A DNA stretch of 64,000 bases from Gemmata palustris (lineage in GTDB: Bacteria; Planctomycetota; Planctomycetia; Gemmatales; Gemmataceae). A program made the position numbers and the translations under genes. This document shows, in pieces, positions 39,774 through 47,299 of the stretch (its first letter is position 1; every line of letters starts with the position of its first letter). The notes below the pieces were generated by a model. That model made no database searches, was not told the origin of the DNA, and saw nothing but the letters and a program-made list of their open reading frames with translations. The stretch lies in NCBI RefSeq assembly GCF_017939745.1, contig NZ_JAGKQQ010000001.1:6525299-6589298 (forward strand), in the 5' to 3' direction.

Positions 39774-40493
39774 ATGGCGTCTTCGCCGACGAACGATCCA
39801 CCGCTCCCGCCGGTCAAACTCGACCCGCTCGCCGGTCTGCTCAGCTACTTCATCCCCGGACTCGGCCAGATCTACCAGGGGCGCGTGGGAAAGGGGCTCC
39901 TGTTCTTCGGCGGGCTGTACCTGCTCTTCTTCTACGGCATGTGGATGGGCCAGTGGCGGAACGTGTGGCTGCCCGAAACCGATGACCTGCCCGCGGTCGC
40001 GTTCGCGGGGACCGACCTCCCCGGTGTGGCCAAAGCCGTTTCTTACCGTCCGCAGTTCCTCGGCCAGTTCTGGATCGGCGCCGCCGCGTGGCCCGGAGTG
40101 TACCAGCACATCGCGTTCGACAAGGCGAAGGACGAAGGGCCGATCTTCGGGAAGTTCCAGCGGATGCCCGACGAAAAGGAACTGAACGACCTTCAGCGCA
40201 ACGGTAACAAGCGGTGGGACTTGGGCTGGGTGTACACGGTGATCGCGGGCGTTCTGAACTTGCTCGTGATCTACGACGCCTTCGCCGGGCCGATGTTCCG
40301 CGAGGCCTCCCCGGAATGGGTCGGGGACGAAAGCGAGGACGCCTACACTGCGGCCCCTCGGCCCACAGTACCCGTCGTTCCGCCCCCTCCACCTCCAGCG
40401 CCCGCGCACTCGTTCAAGCCGCCCGCGCCCCCGGTCGAGGCTCCCGTCCACTCCGCGCCTCCCGCTCCGCCCACCGCACAAGGAGGCGCGTAA
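39774..40493 (+). CDS. Multi-spanning membrane protein with proline-rich tail (DUF6677-like)
   Basis: A 239-residue inner-membrane protein. PLAGLLSYFIPGLGQIYQGR is the TM2-type glycine/proline opening; hydrophobic segments lie at about 19-38, 43-60 and 157-178. The last 45 residues are proline-rich (PTVPVVPPPPPPAPAHSF). GAGG lies 8 bases before the ATG. It ends in TAATG, sharing one base with the next gene. DUF6677-like by resemblance only; the role is unknown. Confidence 0.75.
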   Translation: MASSPTNDPPLPPVKLDPLAGLLSYFIPGLGQIYQGRVGKGLLFFGGLYLLFFYGMWMGQWRNVWLPETDDLPAVAFAGTDLPGVAKAVSYRPQFLGQFWIGAAAWPGVYQHIAFDKAKDEGPIFGKFQRMPDEKELNDLQRNGNKRWDLGWVYTVIAGVLNLLVIYDAFAGPMFREASPEWVGDESEDAYTAAPRPTVPVVPPPPPPAPAHSFKPPAPPVEAPVHSAPPAPPTAQGGA

Positions 40494-40690
40494 TGAACCT
40501 TTCACTGTTCGCCGTGAGCATCTACTGGGATTTGCCGGTGCTGCTGGTGGTGGTGAGCCTGATTTACGCGGCCACGCGCCACGATCGCTGGGACAAGATC
40601 GTTCACGAGGCGACCGGGTGGGGGCTGCGCATCACGCTGTTCCTCGCGGGCATTGGCGTCGTGCTGTACCTGCTCTCGACGTACATTTAG
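40493..40690 (+). CDS. Small two-segment membrane protein, translationally coupled
   Basis: A 65-residue protein beginning at the ATG inside TAATG of the preceding gene, with AGGAGG 7 bases upstream. Hydrophobic segments are LPVLLVVVSLIYAAT and RITLFLAGIGVVLYLLSTYI, separated by a basic loop (RHDRWDKIVHEATGWG). The overlap and ribosome-binding site make coupled expression with the previous gene very likely. Below the usual size for annotation, but the evidence for it is good. Function unknown. Confidence 0.8.
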   Translation: MNLSLFAVSIYWDLPVLLVVVSLIYAATRHDRWDKIVHEATGWGLRITLFLAGIGVVLYLLSTYI

Positions 40691-40710
40691 CCGCGCAAAT
40701 CGGGTGCTTA

Positions 40711-40926
40711 GAACGAGCCGCGACCGCAAGGGAGCGGGAAGCACAGGTCTGTCCCGGCCGGCTCCGAAGTTTCGCCGAACAAACCCGTCTGATCTTTCTG
40801 TTCGTGGCGCCGGTCTCTGGCGCGTTGAGGTGCTTGTGCCACGAGCAACGGGCACGCTCCCAATTCCTTATTGCTCTCAGTGTATCCAGGATGTCGCGCC
40901 CGCTCCCTTGCGGTCGCGGCTCGTTC
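40711..40926. repeat. Repeat module with perfect 28-bp inverted ends (copy A)
   Basis: 40711-40738 (GAACGAGCCGCGACCGCAAG and continuing) and 40899-40926 are exact reverse complements of 28 bases, 160 bases apart. The same outer sequence bounds the module at 59959-60199. It lies between the membrane-protein cluster and rsmH, which converge. Short open frames here (for example with CGRGS) are made of the repeat only. Confidence 0.9.
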
Positions 40927-40999
40927 ACCCGCTACACCAATTCCGAAACGTCTACCGGTCGTTCGCCCGGAGACCTGCAACTTGTCTGATCGTGCCTTT

Positions 41000-41019
41000 T
41001 ATCTGCGTTGATCCGCGGC
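41000..41019 (-). repeat. Dispersed 20-mer, inverted copy
   Basis: Reverse complement of the 20-mer at 34704-34723, just before the rsmH stop. It is outside the repeat module at 40711-40926. Confidence 0.75.
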
Positions 41020-41030
41020 GCCTCTTCGTC

Positions 41031-42020
41031 TCACGCCTTCATCTTCGCCACACGCAACTTCGCCGACCGCGAGCGCGGGTTCGCCCGGCGCTCCTCGAAC
41101 GTCGAGCGGATCGCGTCCGGGCTGACGGCTTCGTACACGCCCGCCCGCAGCCCGTCACGGAACGCCGCTTTCACGAGCCGGTCTTCGCCACTGTGGAAGC
41201 TGATGATCGCCGCCACCCCGCCCGGCTTCAGGATGGTCGGCAGCACGCGCAGCAGTTGTTGAAGGTTCGCGAGTTCGCGGTTCGCGAGGATGCGGAGCGA
41301 TTGGAAGACCCGCGTCGCCGGGCCGAGTAGCTGTTTCCGCTCGGGCGGCGCGCCCGGGCTGCGGTCCACACGCACGGGCGCAGCGCTTTCAATCAGTTCT
41401 CGCAGCTCCTTCGTTCGCTCGATCGGCTTCACTTCACGCTGCGCCACGATCGCGTCGGCAATGGCTTCCGCTTGTGGTTCGTCGCCGAATTCACTGAAGC
41501 ACGCGGCGAGTTCGTCTTTCGAGAGCGTCGCGAGCAAATCGGCCGCGGTGCGCCCGCGGGTGCGGTCCATCCGCATGTCGAGCGGGCCGTCGCGCATGAA
41601 CGAGAACCCGCGGGTGCGGTCGTCCACCTGCATGCTCGACATGCCGAGGTCCGCGAGCACGCCGTCGACTTGCGACACGCCCTCAATCGCGAGAACCGTA
41701 GGTAAGCCCGCGAAATTGGAGTGGTGCAGCGCGAACAGTCCGCCGGCGGCTTCGAGCTTCGCGCGGGCCGGTTCGATGTTCCCCGCATCAAGGTCGGTGG
41801 CGATGAGTAACCCGTCGGGGGAGACGCGCTGGAGCAGTTCGAGCGAGTGGCCCGCGAACCCGAGCGTGCAATCGACTATCGTTTGCCCCGGTTGCGGGTT
41901 CAGCGCAGCGAGCACTTCCGCGAGCATGACCGGTTTGTGCTCGCCCTCCGAGGTGGAGCGCCGGACGCGCTTCCGCCAGAACGGGCGCTTCTTCTTTTTC
42001 TTGGGTTGCTCGTCGGACAT
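41031..42020 (-). CDS. rsmH: 16S rRNA (cytosine-1402 N4)-methyltransferase
   Basis: A 329-residue cytoplasmic enzyme that N4-methylates C1402 in the 30S P site. The family start HKPVMLAEVLAALNPQPGQT is followed by VDCTLGFAGHSLELLQ (SAM-binding loop), GVLADLGMSSMQVDDRTRGF, SFMRDGPLDMRMDRT and the tail GVAAIISFHSGEDRLVKAAF. A lysine/arginine-rich extension of about 25 residues (PKKKKKRPFWRKRVRRST) precedes the core. The usual neighbours of the cell-wall cluster (ftsL, ftsI, mur genes) are missing, fitting a planctomycete without the standard dcw cluster. Confidence 0.95.
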   Translation of the reverse strand: MSDEQPKKKKKRPFWRKRVRRSTSEGEHKPVMLAEVLAALNPQPGQTIVDCTLGFAGHSLELLQRVSPDGLLIATDLDAGNIEPARAKLEAAGGLFALHHSNFAGLPTVLAIEGVSQVDGVLADLGMSSMQVDDRTRGFSFMRDGPLDMRMDRTRGRTAADLLATLSKDELAACFSEFGDEPQAEAIADAIVAQREVKPIERTKELRELIESAAPVRVDRSPGAPPERKQLLGPATRVFQSLRILANRELANLQQLLRVLPTILKPGGVAAIISFHSGEDRLVKAAFRDGLRAGVYEAVSPDAIRSTFEERRANPRSRSAKLRVAKMKA

Positions 42021-42069
42021 GAGGGGATTGTATCGGGATCGCGGTCCGCACGCCCTGTGAGCCGCGAAC

Positions 42070-42897
42070 TCACTCTCCCGGCACGGGGTCGGTACCTTTG
42101 CCGGCGACGGTGCTCAGGCCGTACAGCACGCGCGGGTCAACGCCCGTGGTGAACGTTCGCACGCTCCCGTCGCACATGGCGAAGGCGGCGGTGCCCGGGA
42201 AATAACCCCCGAACTGCCCGTCAGCACCAATGAGCGGCCGCGCGCCGGGCGCATCATCCAGTCCGCGCAGTGTCGAGGGGCCGCCGCGGAGCCACGGGCC
42301 GACCTCGTTTCGCGTTTCGGCGAACAGTAGGGTTTGGCTGAGCCCGTCAACAGTGCGATCAAAGGGGGTAGGGGTGTCGTACCGCATCGCACCGGCGTGC
42401 GGCGAATCCACGGGAAGAGTCGCGGAATTCGCTCCGCGGCCACTAATCCCCACGTAACAGGTGATCGCAGCCGCATCGGGCGGTACTTCGGGCGTGTTCT
42501 CGGGGCACAGCAGGACCACGAGTCGCGTGCGCCCGGCGCGTTGGTTCGCGTCCGCGCTCCACGGCTTCGTGCGGTCGATGGCACTCAGGAGTTGCTCCGA
42601 GTTCACCCTCCGCTGGTCCATGCTCGGGAGCACGCCCACTACCCAACTGAGCCGGTCTTCCGGTGGCGTGCCGTACAGCGCAATAGTGCCGGCGGGGATT
42701 TCCGTGAGGAGCTTGCGCGCGTCGTTCTTCGGGTTCGGTTCGGTGTGGTGCGCGGCGAAGAGGGCGAGTTCCCGCAAATTGTTCTGCGACCCCACCACGT
42801 TCGCCTGGAGCCGCGCCTTCATGATGAACGGGACCGCCAGGGCCGCTACAACGAGTACGAGCAGCACGGCGCCGATGATAGTGACCCGACGATTCAT
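42070..42897 (-). CDS. DUF1559-like protein with a plain N-terminal membrane anchor
   Basis: A 275-residue protein with a transmembrane segment VTIIGAVLLVLVVAALAVPF near the start (MNRRVTIIGA), then ANVVGSQNNLRELALFAAHH, which resembles the SNNLKQL block after the pilin helix in DUF1559 proteins. The C-terminus AAFAMCDGSVRTFTTG matches the DGSVRF motif of that family. It has no prepilin peptidase site (F-T-L-I-E) as seen in the relative at 49921. The start at 42897 begins the anchor. It lies 49 bases upstream of rsmH on the same strand. Probably an envelope protein; function unknown. Confidence 0.75.
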   Translation of the reverse strand: MNRRVTIIGAVLLVLVVAALAVPFIMKARLQANVVGSQNNLRELALFAAHHTEPNPKNDARKLLTEIPAGTIALYGTPPEDRLSWVVGVLPSMDQRRVNSEQLLSAIDRTKPWSADANQRAGRTRLVVLLCPENTPEVPPDAAAITCYVGISGRGANSATLPVDSPHAGAMRYDTPTPFDRTVDGLSQTLLFAETRNEVGPWLRGGPSTLRGLDDAPGARPLIGADGQFGGYFPGTAAFAMCDGSVRTFTTGVDPRVLYGLSTVAGKGTDPVPGE

Positions 42898-42982
42898 CGC
42901 GACCCTCGCGAAATAGGAACCCATCTGGTTTACGCATTTCGCGGGCGAACGGTGCGGCGCGGCACTCGAAACGGACCTCGTT

Positions 42983-44464
42983 ATGCGCTGGACCTTCGCG
43001 ACCGCGGTTCTAATCGTGCCTTTCGCTCACGTGCGCGCGGACGAGCCGAAACCGGAAGCCGCCGACGCGGTGATAGCTGATGCGCTCAAGGCGTTTCAGG
43101 TGCCCGGCGCGGCACTCGTGGTCGTGCGCGGCGACCAGACGATTGTACTGAAGGGGTACGGGCACCGATCACTCGACACGAAGGCGCCGGTCACGCCGGA
43201 CACCTCATTCCCGCTCGCGTCCTGCACGAAGCAATTCACTACGGCGCTCCTGGCGATGCTCGTCGATGAGGGGAGCCTGAATTGGGACGACCCGGTGAAG
43301 AAGCACCTGCCGAGTTTTAAGCTCTCCGATCCGAACGCGAACGCGCTGCTCACTGTCCGCGATCTCGTGACGCACCGCACCGGGCTCGCGAGTCACGATC
43401 TGCTGTGGTACCACGCGCCGTGGAGCATCGAACACACGCTGAAGCAAGTGCCGCTACTGCCGCTGGATTATCCGTTTCGGAGCGGCTACCGGTACAACAG
43501 CATCACGTTCATGGCAGCCGGGCGCATTGCCGAGCAGTGCGGAAAGGACAAGTGGGAGAAACTCGTTCGCGAGCGGATCGTTGATCCACTTGAAATGAAG
43601 GGCGTCACGTTCACGACAACGGCGATCGCGAAGGACGCCGACCGCGCGCTCGGCCACCAGCTCAACAAGGCCGGGAAGGTCGAGCGGATGCCGACTTACG
43701 AGATGAAGGAGCCGAACCCGTCCGGTTCGATGAACGCGACCGCACGTGACCTCGCCGCATGGCTGCAATTTCACGTCTCCGACGGGGTCGCTCCCAACGG
43801 AAAGCGGCTCGTTTCCTCAAAGCCGTTACTCGAAACCCGTTCGCCACAAAACGTGATGCGCCTGGAAGGTGCGGCAAAGTCGCAGTTCCCGGAGACGGTA
43901 CAACTGAGCTACGCGATGGGCTGGGTGGTGAACGACTATCGCGGGCTGAAAGTCGTTGCTCACGGCGGCTTGATTGACGGGTTCCGCATTCAAATCACGC
44001 TCGTTCCGGACAAGGATTTGGGCTTCGCGGTGCTGACCAACTTGCACGACACGCGAATGCCGATGGCCGCGACGAACGCGCTTGTTGATTTGTACTGCGA
44101 GCTGAAGCCGAAAGATTGGAACGCTTATTTCCGTAAAGCGCTCGATGATGAGGCGGAAGCGAAGAAGGCCGCACTTGCGGCCCGTGACAAAACTCGCGAT
44201 CCGACCGCGAAGCCGTCGCTCCCGCTGACCGACTTCGCGGGCAAGTACACGCACCCGGCCTACGGTACTGCGACCGTCACGCACGCCGACGACAAACTCA
44301 CTGCGACCTTCAGTAACTTCACGTACCCGCTGGAGCACTACGAACGCGACACGTTCCGAATCACCGCCGGGCGCTTCGAGAACGAACTCGCCACGTTTAC
44401 CGTGACAGATGGGAAGACGAAAGGATTGGCGCTGTCGGGGATCGAGTTCAAGTTCAAGAAATGA
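42983..44464 (+). CDS. Secreted serine hydrolase, class C beta-lactamase-like, with a C-terminal DUF3471-like domain
   Basis: A 493-residue exported protein (signal MRWTFATAVLIVPFAHVRAD). The SxxK motif is S80-C-T-K83 in SFPLASCTKQF; the second element is YRYNSITFMAAGRIAEQCG (YxN). The third, KTG-like, position falls in KVVAHGGLIDGF. This is the hydrolase type that includes esterases and penicillin-binding-like peptidases. The last 90 residues (LTDFAGKYTHPAYGTATVTH) form a beta-rich DUF3471-type domain. The role may be peptidoglycan- or ester-directed; true beta-lactamase activity is not implied. Confidence 0.88.
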   Translation: MRWTFATAVLIVPFAHVRADEPKPEAADAVIADALKAFQVPGAALVVVRGDQTIVLKGYGHRSLDTKAPVTPDTSFPLASCTKQFTTALLAMLVDEGSLNWDDPVKKHLPSFKLSDPNANALLTVRDLVTHRTGLASHDLLWYHAPWSIEHTLKQVPLLPLDYPFRSGYRYNSITFMAAGRIAEQCGKDKWEKLVRERIVDPLEMKGVTFTTTAIAKDADRALGHQLNKAGKVERMPTYEMKEPNPSGSMNATARDLAAWLQFHVSDGVAPNGKRLVSSKPLLETRSPQNVMRLEGAAKSQFPETVQLSYAMGWVVNDYRGLKVVAHGGLIDGFRIQITLVPDKDLGFAVLTNLHDTRMPMAATNALVDLYCELKPKDWNAYFRKALDDEAEAKKAALAARDKTRDPTAKPSLPLTDFAGKYTHPAYGTATVTHADDKLTATFSNFTYPLEHYERDTFRITAGRFENELATFTVTDGKTKGLALSGIEFKFKK

Positions 44465-44474
44465 CGGGCGCCGG

Positions 44475-44513
44475 CTTTCCCCGGGAACGCCTCGCCCGCG
44501 TTCCCGGGAAAAG
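44475..44513. terminator. Bidirectional terminator-like hairpin
   Basis: CTTTCCCCGGGAACGC and GCGTTCCCGGGAAAAG pair at 15 of 16 positions around CTCGCCC. It lies between the convergent serine hydrolase and STAS genes and has A/T at both ends of the stem. Confidence 0.8.
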
Positions 44514-44517
44514 CGAA

Positions 44518-44877
44518 TCACCCGCCCGTGCCCGCGAGTGCCTCGTCGCGGTTGGGGTAGTTCGGGAGCACCTGCGTCAGCTTGGTCAGCGTCAACATCG
44601 AGAGCACCTCGTCGGTCGGGTTGCACACCGTGACCGCGCCCTCACCGCGCACTTGGTTCTGCAACCCGACCAATAGTCGGAGGCCGAGGCTCCCGGCGAA
44701 TTCCAAATTGGTCAAATCGAACACGAACCGGCGCAGCCCCGCGCGGTACACTTCTTGAATCTGCGGGTGCAGTTCATCCACCGCGACCGGGTCCAGCTTG
44801 CCGATGAGCGCGATCACCACCGCGCGGTTGTCGGGAGTGAACTCGAACTGGCTGGTAAACGCCGGCTTCTTCGACAT
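44518..44877 (-). CDS. STAS-domain protein, anti-sigma-factor-antagonist-like
   Basis: A 119-residue protein that is a single STAS domain. IALIGKLDPVAVDELHPQIQ and FVFDLTNLEFAGSLGLRLLV are the family blocks; serine 63 in FAGSLGLR is the phosphorylatable position in SpoIIAA-like proteins. The start at 44877 begins the domain. In other bacteria these are switched by a serine kinase and phosphatase in partner-switching pathways; no partner lies nearby. It is likely cytoplasmic and regulatory. Confidence 0.88.
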   Translation of the reverse strand: MSKKPAFTSQFEFTPDNRAVVIALIGKLDPVAVDELHPQIQEVYRAGLRRFVFDLTNLEFAGSLGLRLLVGLQNQVRGEGAVTVCNPTDEVLSMLTLTKLTQVLPNYPNRDEALAGTGG

Positions 44878-44984
44878 GGCGCACTCGTCTCGGGAGAGGA
44901 ACGGACCCCAACCATGATACGATCTCCGGCGTGGGTCTTGCGCCGGGCGAAGTATAACGATGGCACCGCTCCCGGAGTACGTCA

Positions 44985-45980
44985 ATGCTCTCCGTACTGC
45001 TCCTCGTTACGATCCCGCTCCCCGATCTTACCCCACGAGCGCCCAGCCCAAAAGACGTGCGCGCTGCGGTCGAAGCCGCGCTGCCCCAACTGAAAAAAGG
45101 CGCGACCGGGCACATCGAGCAAAAGACGTGCTTCGCGTGCCACAATCAGACACCGCCAATGCTGGCGTTCTCCACCGCGACCGGGCGCGGGTTCACCGTT
45201 CCGCCCGCACTGGTGAAGGCACAAGCGGAGCACATTTCGAGTTTCCTCGAAACGAACCGCGAGCGGTTCAAGGACGGGCGCGGGACCGGCGGGCAGGTGG
45301 ACACGGCCGCGGCCGCGCTCTTCACGCTCGAACTCGCGGGGCACAAGCCGGACGAGAACACCGCAGCGGTGGTCGAGTTCCTCCTCAAAACGCAGTCCGA
45401 TCGCGACCACTGGCACGCGAGCGGCAACCGCCCTCCGAGCGAAGCAAGTGACTTCAGCACGACCTACCTTGCGATACGAGGACTGAAGTTCTGGGGACCG
45501 CCGGCGAACGCGGACAAGCAAAAGGTCGCGAAGCGCACCGACGCGGCCCGCGCGTGGCTCGTGAAAACACCCGCGAAAGACACGGAAGATCGCGTGTTCC
45601 GCTTGCTCGCCCTCCAGGAATCCGGCGCAGACGCGAAAGAGGTAGCCGCCGCCGCGTGGGAATTGCAGGGCACGCAGCGCGCGGACGGTGGTTGGGCGCA
45701 GCTCGACGGCGGGCGCAGCGACGCCTACGCGACGGGTTCGGCACTGGTCGCGCTTCACTGGGCCGGTGGATTGAAGACCGATTCGCCCGCGTACCGAGCG
45801 GGGTTGGCTCACTTGCTGAAAGTGCAGCGCGCGGATGGGACGTGGTTCGTGAAGTCGCGCAGCAAGCCGTTTCAGCCGTACTACGAGAGCGGCTTCCCCT
45901 ACGAAAAGGACCAGTTTATCGCAATTACCGCGAGCGGATGGGCAACGACTGCGCTTGTGCTGGCGTTGGAGAAGAAGTGA
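44985..45980 (+). CDS. Secreted squalene-cyclase-like repeat protein with a CxxCH motif
   Basis: A 331-residue protein. GGAG precedes the ATG; MLSVLLLVTIPLPDL looks like a signal. Residue about 49-53 reads CFACH, a possible c-type heme site. The rest is alpha-alpha barrel repeats like those of squalene-hopene cyclases and prenyltransferases (GGQVDTAAAALFTLELAG, LQGTQRADGGWAQLDGGRS, ALVALHWAGGLKTDSPAYRA), without the DxDD catalytic motif. Planctomycetes have several such cytochrome-linked or adaptor-like proteins. The heme is inferred from the motif only. Confidence 0.78.
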   Translation: MLSVLLLVTIPLPDLTPRAPSPKDVRAAVEAALPQLKKGATGHIEQKTCFACHNQTPPMLAFSTATGRGFTVPPALVKAQAEHISSFLETNRERFKDGRGTGGQVDTAAAALFTLELAGHKPDENTAAVVEFLLKTQSDRDHWHASGNRPPSEASDFSTTYLAIRGLKFWGPPANADKQKVAKRTDAARAWLVKTPAKDTEDRVFRLLALQESGADAKEVAAAAWELQGTQRADGGWAQLDGGRSDAYATGSALVALHWAGGLKTDSPAYRAGLAHLLKVQRADGTWFVKSRSKPFQPYYESGFPYEKDQFIAITASGWATTALVLALEKK

Positions 45981-45992
45981 ATCAAAAGAGAA

Positions 45993-46186
45993 CCCGGGGT
46001 TGAAACCCCGGGCTATTCCCGGTGACCCCATTCGGGGTCCAAAAGGCAACGAACCCGTTGATTGTTTTGGCGGCCCCAACGGGGCCACCGGTAATAGCCC
46101 GGGGTTTCAACCCCGGGAGCGAAATGGCAACCCCGTGCTCTCTTTTGGTCCCTGGCACCCACAAAACCCGGGGTTGAACCCCCGGG
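45993..46186. repeat. Inverted and tandem CCCGGGGTT-type repeats
   Basis: 45993-46024 and 46086-46117 are reverse complements at 31 of 32 positions. Each contains the self-pairing CCCGGGGTTGAAACCCCGGG (9-bp stem, 2-nt loop). A third unit, CCCGGGGTTGAACCCCCGGG, is at 46167-46186. The block lies between convergent genes. Confidence 0.88.
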
Positions 46187-46214
46187 CTCTCTTCTTGGTT
46201 CTCAGCACCCAGGT

Positions 46215-46973
46215 TCACTTCTTGATCGGCTTGTACTCGACCTTCTTGAACGTCATCACGCTACCCGGGTCGTGGCCCTGGAGCGCGAAGTGACCCTTCG
46301 TGTAGGTGTTGTTTGGGTCTTTGAAGTCCACCGTCTTCTTGCCGTTCACGATGATCGTGATGTGGTTGCCGTCGGCGATCACTTCTTGCGTGAAGAACTC
46401 GTCGGCCTTGTGCGGGGCGTCCTTCATCACGCAAATTTCCTTTCGGAACTCGCCGAGCTTCGTGCGGCCGTCCGGGTACAGGCTGCCGGTGCGGATCTGG
46501 TCGCCGTGCGTCGCGTTGATTTGGGCCTCGTAGCCGGCCGGGAAGCCCGGCTCGAACTTCGTGCGGAAGTATTGACCGCTGTTACCCTTATCGTTGATCT
46601 TCGCCTCGACGCGGTAGTGGAAGTTGTCGGCCTCGATTTCGGTGAAGATGTGGCTGGCCGGCCCGCCACCCACGATCAGCCCGTCCTTAATTTGCCAGAG
46701 AGTCACTTCCTTACCCGGGGTGCCGTCCTTCTTGTCCTTCTCGACACCGGCGAAGGCGATCACCTTCCCGGCCTCGTTCTTCGTCTCCTTCACACCCTTG
46801 AACTGGCCGCCCGGGGGGTTGGGGATCTTCCAGCCGGTAAAGTCTTTACCGTTGAACAGTTGCACCCATTCGTCGTCCGCGGCGCGGGCGGCGGGATCAG
46901 CGAGAACCGCAACGGCGCCGGCCGCGCACAGCGCGACCGTCATCAGCGAGCGGGAGAGGCATCGGGATTGCAT
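46215..46973 (-). CDS. Secreted DUF1080 (3-keto-disaccharide hydrolase-like) protein
   Basis: A 252-residue exported protein (signal MQSRCLSRSLMTVALCAAGA). The DUF1080 lectin-like fold is plain: WVQLFNGKDFTGWKIPNPPG, KDGLIVGGGPASHIFTE, YRVEAKINDKGNSGQYFRTK, GHFALQGHDPGSVMTFKKVE. Some members hydrolyse 3-ketoglycosides made by Gfo/Idh/MocA-type oxidation, and such oxidoreductases exist elsewhere in this window, but no link is shown. The start at 46973 gives the signal. Confidence 0.92.
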   Translation of the reverse strand: MQSRCLSRSLMTVALCAAGAVAVLADPAARAADDEWVQLFNGKDFTGWKIPNPPGGQFKGVKETKNEAGKVIAFAGVEKDKKDGTPGKEVTLWQIKDGLIVGGGPASHIFTEIEADNFHYRVEAKINDKGNSGQYFRTKFEPGFPAGYEAQINATHGDQIRTGSLYPDGRTKLGEFRKEICVMKDAPHKADEFFTQEVIADGNHITIIVNGKKTVDFKDPNNTYTKGHFALQGHDPGSVMTFKKVEYKPIKK

Positions 46974-47299
46974 ACGTCGGCTCCAGTGAAAATCGGCAGA
47001 ATCGCGGCCCCCGCGGTTCCCGGAGATGATCCTATTCGCACAAGTTGCGCCCCGCCACCACTCAGCAAGATCAACTGATACGATGCAACCGCACGAACCG
47101 AAAAAATTACCCAGAACGTGCAGTTTCCGTTGCCTAACATTTGAAACGCCAGTACGTTGTTTGTCGTCGAGCCTGCCTGGGCAGTTTGGGTAATCTTTAT
47201 TGCCCTCCCGGTTCAAGCCGACTAATCAGGGCCGGGCCGGTTCGCAGCAGGGAAGTCGCGAGCGCCCCACTCCTAATCCCGTTAAGTGGAGGCTTCGCA
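46974..47299. other. Divergent intergenic region upstream of surface protein 2
   Basis: About 325 bases hold the divergent promoters of the DUF1080 gene and the second cysteine-rich gene. The 8-bp inverted pair ATTACCCA (47106) and TGGGTAAT (47187) is present. Both surface-protein genes thus have long upstream regions. No coding frame is convincing. Confidence 0.5.

Noticed and set aside
40632..40980. Short open frames with CGRGS or EPRPQGSG in the repeat module at 40.7 kb
   Set aside because: The peptides are translations of the repeated GAGCCGCGACCGCAAG sequence in various frames and recur at 59.9-60.3 kb.
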